DNA of 64,000 bases, taken from contig JABAKD010000023.1 in NCBI GenBank assembly GCA_012845835.1, positions 23,499,108-23,563,107 on the forward strand, read 5' to 3'. Positions 57,302 through 64,000 of the stretch are shown here, piece after piece; positions within the stretch are counted from its first letter, which is position 1; every line of letters starts with the position of its first letter. This DNA comes from Undaria pinnatifida. Lineage: Eukaryota > Sar > Phaeophyceae > Laminariales > Alariaceae. The translations under genes were made by a program, and so were the position numbers. The notes under the pieces were generated by a model, which saw only the letters and a list, made by a program, of their open reading frames with translations, did not search any database and was not told the DNA's origin.

Positions 57302-57895
57302 CCTGTCCTCTCGCTTGGTATGCCGTGTCGGCCGGGCTTATAAGGAACAATACAACAATCGTATCCATTGGCCAACGCCAACTATCTTTTCGCCCAGCAA
57401 CAAACTGTTAACAGATCCGCAACGTTTGGGTGGTTTCCTCGGGCACCGTGATAGCGGCCTGTAACCGTGTGCGCCTGGTGAACGTGCGGCGGGGACCGGG
57501 TCTCCTCGACTTCGAGGGGTCGAGGCTGCCGATTTCCGTTGCGACTTTGCCGGCATCGGCTGAGAGAGGGTGGCTAGCGATGGGGCGCCTTGTTCCTGTT
57601 CTCTCGCTTGATAAGCCGTGTCGGCCGGGAATATAAGGAACAATACAATAATCATACCCACTGGTCAACGTCCCAAATATTTTCGCCAAGCAAGAAACTG
57701 TCAACACATCCGCAACGTTTGGTTGACTTCCTCTGGCACCGTGATAGCTGCCTGGGACCGTGTGCGCCTGGTGAACGCGCGACGGGGGCCGGGTCTCCTC
57801 GACTTCGAGGGGTCGGGGCTGCCAATTCTAATCGCGATTCGGCCCGCATCGGCCGAGAGTGGGCGGCTGGGAATGGGGCGCCTGGTGCTTCCATT
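57302..57895. repeat. 293-bp tandem duplication
   Basis: Copies start at 57302 and 57595 (CCTGT(C/T)CTCTCGCTTG). Both contain TATAAGGAACAATACAA and CTCGACTTCGAGGGGTCG, the latter a short palindrome. The frame YKEQYNN...FSPS(N/K)K is kept in both copies but joins no recognised domain. Confidence 0.93.
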
Positions 57896-58350
57896 AACAT
57901 AAAAATATCGCGGGGTGTTGCTACAAGAGACCTGTATTAAACATAAAACAATAACATATTAGAGCACAAGACGCCTACCAATCGGTCCTAATATTTCCGT
58001 TCACTCGGATAGGTTGCTCTTGCCCCAGGAACGAGGACGGTATATAAGGGCCGATTGGAGTGCGTGCGTGTGCATGTCTATGTGTGTAAATAGCGTGTAT
58101 GTATGTGTGTGCTTGTTGTGGTGTATACAACATGATGATGAGCGGTCAATTACAAGCCGTGCGATCGTCCAACGTCCGCCCGCTCGCTCACTCAATCGGT
58201 CCGTTGTGTGTGTAGCATATGCGTGTGACACGTCTAGTCCTTCGTTTCACGAATGACATCTTACGTGCGTCCCCTGTGACTCCCTTTCCGCCTTGCGACG
58301 CCCCCGACATTTTACGTTACACACATCCCGAAGGGGAACATTGTAATAAT

Positions 58351-58405
<55 letters not shown>

Positions 58406-58484
58406 GGGTGGCGGGGGCGCATGTCCCCGTCGGGAGCTCAGGGTAGGGGTATTTGAGAAGGAACAAGGAAATAAAGGATAGAAA
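57896..58484. other. Spacer with TATA-like site and AAC microsatellite
   Basis: GGTATATAAGGG at 58039-58050 resembles a TATA box, followed by TG-rich sequence. (AAC)n, about 19 units, occupies 58348-58405. No start of a known gene follows. Confidence 0.6.
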
Positions 58485-59972
58485 GTGAGAAATCTAAGAA
58501 AGATACGTACGCATCGAGGAAAAGATACACCTGTGACGTATGAGTACGCATCGTGTGAACACTGCGACACGGACGCGGCGGTGTGGGAAAAGAAAGGCAG
58601 CCCCGACAATCTAACAGTCTACAGCGACCGGCCTAGGAAGTGGGGTATGGGGCAAGCTCTCGATCGCATCACGCCGCGCCCGTTTGCGAGGGTGTGTGCG
58701 CACCGAAACTCGGCGGAACCTCGCAATGAGCCGTATCAACGTTTGAGGGTGTGCGAGGCGAGTGGTGGCTTTGGAGGTTGAGAGCTGCTCCGCGGCGTGG
58801 AGGGGGGCACGAAGGAAGAACGATTGGCCGGTCAAGTCGATCGACGGATAAGAGAGAGGGAGGAGGGGGAGCTAGCTAGGTCGGTGGTCTCGGAGCCAAC
58901 ATGTACGAGTGGAAGTCCATTTGGCAAAAAGATCGTCGTGGTCTATTTACTTGGCAGTGGCAGTGGGTCCAACGACGTAATCGCAGTTTTCGCGATCACG
59001 TTTGGCCGACAAAGCCTAAGATCGTGCGTTGCGCGTCGTCCTATTTATTTCTGACTGTCTAGATACTGCCGTGTTGCCGGTGACCGCACCTTGTCCGCTG
59101 CTCGTTCTGTGGTTTGTTGTACACAGAAGGGTGAAGAAAAAGAGCGGAATAGGCACCACACACAGGATACCGTACGTACAATCTTAATCCTCGTATTCTT
59201 TACTCGTATTTTTTCTCGTACTCCGTATATCTGTTTTAGCTCTGTCTACTCTATGTGCCTTATAGCAGAAGATACCCACGAGAGATACTGGTGTAGATTG
59301 GCGAGCGTATCGTTTCCGCGATTCAGACTGCTGCTGTCGTAAGACGCGTGAAACAACGAGCGTAAATAACATCGCACCATATTCTGGCTGTCCACTCGTA
59401 GATTCTAGATACTGCCGCTTGCTCTGCTGCTGCAAATTGCATTTGTTGTACTGTGAGTAGGTCGAGTGACAAAAAGGCAAAACAAAGAGCGTAAACGGTG
59501 CTGCACAAATTGCAGCCCAACCAATACAGCTTTAGGAGGGACGCTGTTCGGCGCGGCAATTACTGGGGTTGGGAGGGGACACTACAGTACTATTTTTGTG
59601 TGCCTGCATACCAGTGTTGGCACAACTGTTTTTCGTTAGTTCTTTCATTTTGTTTTATTTTATTTTTCGCGTGAGTTGGGGGCAGACAGTCCTTGGTTGT
59701 AACGCCTATCTTTGACGGTACCACAGTACTTACATGCAGTCACTCGCACGCTCATGCCCGTGGTTCAGGAAAACGTCAACGTTCAGTCGCGAGCAAGGTA
59801 ATTAAATCGTAGTAGTCGTAACAATAATATTACAGCGGTGGCATGTGCCTCCTGCTGTTGTCTAATGTGGTCATAACGTGGATCATAATAAGAGGGGCGA
59901 CCCGTGTCGCCAGAGGAGGATTTGTGCACTGTAGGACAGGAAGGTTGATGAGGGGGGGGGGGGGGGTTAATA
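58485..59972. other. No gene recognised
   Basis: The 98-codon frame at 58485-58781 has a CEHCDTDAAVW segment but matches no family I know. Other frames are short. A poly-G run (59951-59966) precedes the next array. Confidence 0.4.
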
Positions 59973-61745
59973 ATGGCAGAGCCACAGAGAGAGCAAGACG
60001 GCGAGGACTCTTTCCTTGCCACGACCGATAGCAGTATCAAACAGGAATACCGCACAGCCCTCTCCGGATTGAAACATACGCGTAGCAGTTACAAACCAGC
60101 GGTTTATATGGGCAGGGGGTTGTCGTTTGATGTTTTTCCGGGAGTGTATGGGGGGGGGGGGCTCGGCCCTTGCGGGTGGAAGTGGCAAGGTTAAGGGTGG
60201 GAGAGGTAGTGTTTTGGGGGAGACTGTGAAGAGGGCAGGGTCACAGATAGAGCAAGACGGCCGGGACTCTTTCCTTGACACGAGCGACACTAGTATTGAA
60301 CAGCAATACCGCACAGTCTTCCACGCTTTGAACCATGCACGCAGCAACTACAAACCAGACATTTATGTGGGTAGCGGGTTGTCGTTCGATGCCTTTTCGG
60401 AAGTGCTTGGGGGGGACGGGTTGGCCCTCGCGGTTGGAAGTGGCAAGGTTAAGTGCGGGAGCGGTGGTGTTTGGAAGGAGAGGATGAAGATGGGAGGGCC
60501 ACAGAGAGAGCGAGACGGCGGAGACTCTTTCCTTGCAACGACCGATAGCATTAGGCAGCAATACTGCACCGCCTTCTGCGCGTTGAAACATACGCGCAAC
60601 AGATACAAACCAGCCGTTCATTACATGGATAGCGGGTTGTCGTTTGGTGCTTCTTCGGAAGTGTATGGGGGGGAGGACTCGGCCCGTGCGGTTGGAAGTG
60701 GCAAGGGTAGAGGTGGGAGCAGTAGTGTTTGGGAGGAAGGGGTTAAGAGGGCAGAACCGCAGAGAGAGCGGGACGGCGGGGATTCTTTCCCTGCCACGGC
60801 CGAAAGCATTAAGCAGCAATACCGCACAGCCTTCTGCGCGTTAAAATATACGCGTAGCAGTTACAAACAAACAATTTATGTGGATAGCGGGTTGTCGTTC
60901 GATGCCTCTTCGGGATTGTATGGGGGGGGAGGAACTGGCTCTTGCTGTTGGAAGTGTCAAGGTTAGGGGTGGGAGCAGTAGTGTTTTTGGGGGAGGGGTT
61001 AATAGGGCAGGGTCACAGAGAGAGCGAGACGGCGGGGACTCTTTCCTTGCCACGACCGATGCCAGTACTAAACAGCAATACCGCACAGCCTTCTGCGCGT
61101 TGAAACATACGCGTAGCAGTTACAAACCAGTCATTTTTATGAATAGCGGGTTGTCGTTCGAGGCCTATTGGGAAGTGTATGAGGGGGGAGGCTTGGCCCT
61201 TGCGGTTGAAAATGGCAAGCTTAAAGGTGGGAGAGGTAGTGTTTGGGGTTGGGGTGAAGAGGACAGGGTCGCAGAAAAAGAGAGACGGCAGGGACTCTTT
61301 CCTTGCCACGACCGATACCAGTACTACACAGCAATACCGCACAGCCTTCTGCGCGTTGAAACATACACGTAGCAGTTACAAACCAGCCACTTTTACGGAT
61401 AGCGGGTTGTCGTTCGATGCCTCTTCGGAAGTGTATGGGGGGGAGGACTTGGACCGTGCAGATGGAAGTGGCAAGCTTAAAGGTGGGAGCGGTAGTGTTT
61501 TGGGGGAGGGGATGAAGAGGGCAAGGCCACAGAGAGGGCGAGACGGCGGGAAATCTTTCCTTGCGACAACCGATAGCATCTGGCAGCGACACCGCACAGC
61601 CTTCTGCGCGTTGAAACATACGCGCAGCAGTTACAAACTAGCCAGTTATTATGTGGACAGCGAGTTGTCATTCGATGCTTCTTGGGAAGTGTATGGAGGG
61701 GAGGACTTGGCCCTTGCGGCTGGAGGGGGCAGGGCCAGGTGGACA
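59973..61745 (+). repeat. Seven tandem 256-259-bp units with 86-residue coding potential
   Basis: GACTCTTTCCTTG anchors lie at 60006, 60265, 60523, 60781, 61037, 61293 and 61550. In the plus-strand frame each unit reads as RERDGGDSFLATTDS, QQYRTAFCALKHTRSSYKP, DSGLSFDASSEVYGG, then a Gly/Lys-rich spacer. Three units of 258 bp keep one frame (an 840-bp open stretch 60127-60966); units of 256, 257 and 259 bp shift it, and the differences fall near runs of G. Unit 1 begins with an ATG at 59973. The minus strand is also open (up to 192 codons). No known domain. It may be a true repeat protein, a worn one, or a satellite with chance coding. Confidence 0.75.
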
Positions 61746-61895
61746 TGGAGGTACATCTAGTATTCGCAGTATTCGGTTGTTGGAAATATCGTTTCACGCT
61801 TTCATCTGGATGTTGTGTTCTGTCATCATGTTTATGTTTTTTGACACTCACGCTACATTGTCTAATGGCAAATGAAACAATAAAAAAGATACAAT

Positions 61896-61921
61896 AGCTG
61901 TCGCTAAAACGAGCGACAGCT
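61896..61921. terminator. Perfect 10-bp hairpin near the end of the array
   Basis: AGCTGTCGCT, loop AAAACG, AGCGACAGCT. On the plus strand it follows AATAAAA (61879) by about 15 bp and could sit at a 3' end. On the minus strand it lies ~120 bp after the helicase relic and could be the 3' hairpin of a Helitron-like element, but no CTRR end follows. Either role is inference. Confidence 0.4.
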
Positions 61922-62042
61922 GATAGATGTAACTGTCGTCACACGTATGCGTTCACAGGCCATTGGTTCGTGCGATTGCGAGGGGCACCACAGGCGGAAT
62001 AGAGCCGATGTGACGTTTGTTGTATTGCAATTGATGTGGTCA

Positions 62043-62714
62043 TTAGTTGGCCGCGACGGCGTTGAAGACGCCAGTGCCTGTGTACCTACCCCGCGTGCTT
62101 TGTGCTAAGTCCATCAGCTTAACCTCTTCCCGCAACCTAGCCTTCATGGTGCCGGAGTTTCCAAGCTTGCCTACCCTGTCGAAACTCCTTGGCTCTACCA
62201 TGAGGTCCGCTAGTCTTTTAGCCCTACTACGACAGACGAAAGTAAGCCCCGTGCAGGCCTCCTTCGGCCCCAAGTCTATGACGGCCTTCTCTAACGTCTG
62301 CCCCTGTGATTTGTGCATAGTGATGGCCCAGCAGAGCCTCAACGACAGTTGCGTCCTGACCTGCGCTCCCCCGTCCTGCCAAGTAGTGTCTACGGGAGAA
62401 ATCGGCACACACACCCTCTATATCTCTCCTGAGACGACCATTCCCCCCCTGAGTACCCTCTGAACTTGACGACAACGTAAAGGGGGAGGTTCGGCGGGGA
62501 CGCGTCGTCTGCAAACACCAACTCGACGACTTGGCCTCGAATGCCGTTCACGAGTCTAACTTGTTCGTACAGATTCTTCGTGAGCATGACCTTGGTTCCC
62601 TTAGCTAGGTAGAGGTCCCTCTCAAGTCCCTCCGCCGTGTCTGCTGTCGCCCTTCTGCCGTTGGCGCACGGACCGAGTTTGGGTCAATCGCCAACGTCTC
62701 TCCATGATGACCTA
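62043..62714 (-). pseudogene. PIF1-like helicase, C-terminal fragment
   Basis: The minus-strand sense starts near 62690 (PKLGPCANGRRA) and reads DTAEGLERDLYLAKGTKVML, TKNLYEQVRLVNGIRGQVVE, then after a frameshift near 62400 QLSLRLCWAITMHKSQGQTL (HKSQGQT at 62296-62316), EKAVIDLGPKEACTGLTFV and RAKRLADLMVEPRSF. The A-x-T-(I/M)-HKSQG-x-T motif and the VML..N.....LVNG...V segment are typical of PIF1 superfamily 1B helicases, which occur both as host proteins and as the helicase part of Helitrons. An in-frame TGA near 62695 and the frameshift mark it as broken. The Walker A part is missing. Confidence 0.87.
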
Positions 62715-62861
62715 CTCTCACCACGAGACAGCCGTAGATACACTCAGCAGACACACCCCTAACGAGCACACACTCCCCATGCCCGCGCTCCGCTGGCCAC
62801 TATTGTCGCCCGCTGCGCCCGTTGTCTGTGTGCTGCCCGCCGTGTGAGCGCTGTGTGCTGC

Positions 62862-62972
62862 TGTGCGTGTGCGTGTGTGTGCGTGTGCGTGTCCGTGTGC
62901 GTGTGCGTGCATGCGCGTGCGCGTGCGCGTGCGCGTGTGCGTGTGCGTGTGCGTGTGCGTGTGTGTGTGTGA
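62862..62972. repeat. GTGTGC/GC-rich alternating microsatellite
   Basis: Alternating purine-pyrimidine (GTGCGT)n and (GT)n, about 110 bp, able to adopt Z-DNA. The Cys/Val/Arg frames across it are artefacts. Confidence 0.95.
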
Positions 62973-63834
62973 TTCCAGAATCCAGCGTGTATGCACGGTG
63001 CGCAGCCACCATCACAGCAGTGCAGTAGCGTATGCTGCTGCCTGGTTGTCGTTCCCTTGGTTAATGTTTCATGTTACAGCGCCCACGGCTCGCGACCGCT
63101 CTGATACCTAATGCCTTGATATTCGGTGCTTGGCACCCTTCCATCCTTGACATCTCTCGCCAGCTGCTGGTGTGCGTACAGTAATCCTGTTTTATTGGAT
63201 TTCTACTACTTACTCCTACTGCTGTACTTGCTTTCACCTGCTGTATTGACTACTTAGCTACGCACAGCGATCAAACCTTCACATTTATTCACGATCTGCT
63301 GCATGTTTGCTGGTAGGTTTGCAACTAAATCGTGACAGAATCCAGAGGACGGTTGCGCTCGATCATAACAGACGACCGATGAAACAGGGCCATAGACCGC
63401 CAAACGGCAAACTAATGCAGAAGTTCTGTCTCACTCCTGGTCCGCCCAGAAAGCCTCTACGCTGTGGTGACATCAAACGACGCCACCGCAGCCGCAAGAG
63501 TAGCGACCGTCATCGATGGAGCGACTGCGGCGGCATATGGTATAAGCTCTCGTCACCACCGAAGGAGCAGCCACTGTGGCCCCCGCAGGAGTAGGGGCCT
63601 CAGCACTAGGCACAGGATCAGACACGCTGTTGCTGACGACTAGGTATTCTACCTGTGTCGCTGTTGCTGTCGTCTCGTGTCTGTCATCTGAGAGCCCAGG
63701 ATCAAGAACATTTTGGTGGGATTTGCGAGGCATTTCCCACCATGGAATGAAGAAGCTAATTCATGCCCAAATCGAAATTATGCCGCATCCCGCATATTGA
63801 GCAAAAAAGCAGGAAATAACTCCCGGTTGACATA
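62973..63834. other. No gene recognised
   Basis: Short frames (63307-63594, minus-strand 63733-63473) show no motif. Confidence 0.4.
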
Positions 63835-63990
63835 CGACGCGAGCACAACCGACGCCGACTCCGGCAGGGTCGGGAGAGTTGAGCAAGCTGATGAACCTCC
63901 AGAAAACAGCGCGCCGAGAGGTGGACCTCGAGTAGTTATCCCGAAGACAACTCAAAACCTGGTCTTAATCGGATCCAACAAAAATTGCGT
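63835..63990 (+). repeat. Dispersed repeat R, copy 3
   Basis: RAQPTPTPAGSGELSKL and TARREVDLE read as in copies 1 and 2, then a stop and a frame change to DNSKPGLNRI. It lies at the window's right edge. Confidence 0.75.
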
Positions 63991-64000
63991 CATCCGACAT

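Noticed and set aside
58039..58050. Promoter from TATA-like site
   Set aside because: No recognisable gene or transcript start follows, so it is mentioned only as a site within a spacer.
62820..63111. Cys/Val/Arg-rich ORFs
   Set aside because: Translations of the GT/GC alternating microsatellite.

Overview
This is nuclear DNA of a eukaryote, from a gene-poor block rich in transposons and satellites. No operons, ribosome-binding sites or long intact ORFs are seen. Almost every recognisable protein belongs to a mobile element, and most are broken by stops and frameshifts. The mix of elements is Ty3/gypsy-like, Ty1/copia, a split-direct-repeat tyrosine-recombinase element, a LINE, a PIF1-type helicase, a tRNA-derived SINE and a non-autonomous LTR element. 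Together with very heavy CAG/CTG, GAT and GAA content this would fit an alga or other stramenopile, a brown alga being one possibility. That placement is inference; no marker gene fixes the taxon.

Layout. 1-2.6 kb: tandem repeats and a foldback repeat. 2.64-8.86 kb: a decayed Ty3/gypsy-like retroelement with gag, an unexpected NADAR-family domain, the end of RNase H, a linker made of 36-bp in-frame repeats, and the start of integrase, cut off by a C-rich minisatellite. 10.8-14.0 kb: a decayed copia element (gag with zinc knuckle, RT/RNase H) with a foldback MITE inside. 15.8 kb: a small HMG-box ORF on the minus strand. 17.8-19.3 kb: A-rich degenerate repeats. 19.6-23.1 kb: a young non-autonomous LTR element whose two LTRs look identical over 564 bp. 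23.06-24.4 kb: a satellite block that recurs inverted at 54.5-56.2 kb, where a SINE has inserted.

24.8-31.7 kb: a composite that fits a PAT/Ngaro-type tyrosine-recombinase element. Its repeats run A1 - gag-like - YR - B1 - A2 - B2, it has a full set of YR catalytic motifs, and no reverse transcriptase is visible. 33.7-39.1 kb: several satellites, including a palindromic GGAAGCTTCC minisatellite. 39.6-44.0 kb: a 457-bp direct repeat flanking 3.4 kb that contains a 5'-truncated LINE. 44-50 kb: CTG-rich DNA, a ~1.7-kb GAT microsatellite and a ~390-bp GAA tract. 50-54.5 kb: C/T-rich repeats and unassigned minus-strand ORFs. 56.3-59 kb: an LTR remnant and tandem duplications. 59.97-61.75 kb: seven tandem 257-bp units that would encode an 86-residue repeat. 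62.0-62.7 kb: a PIF1-like helicase relic. 63.8-64 kb: a third copy of a dispersed repeat.

The strongest leads are (i) the NADAR domain inside a retroelement, (ii) the split-direct-repeat YR element with gag and YR but no RT, (iii) the SINE with its empty site in the paralogous satellite block, (iv) the 86-residue tandem array, and (v) the HMG-box ORF isolated in a repeat desert. All calls come from reading the sequence and comparing it with family motifs from memory; no search was run.
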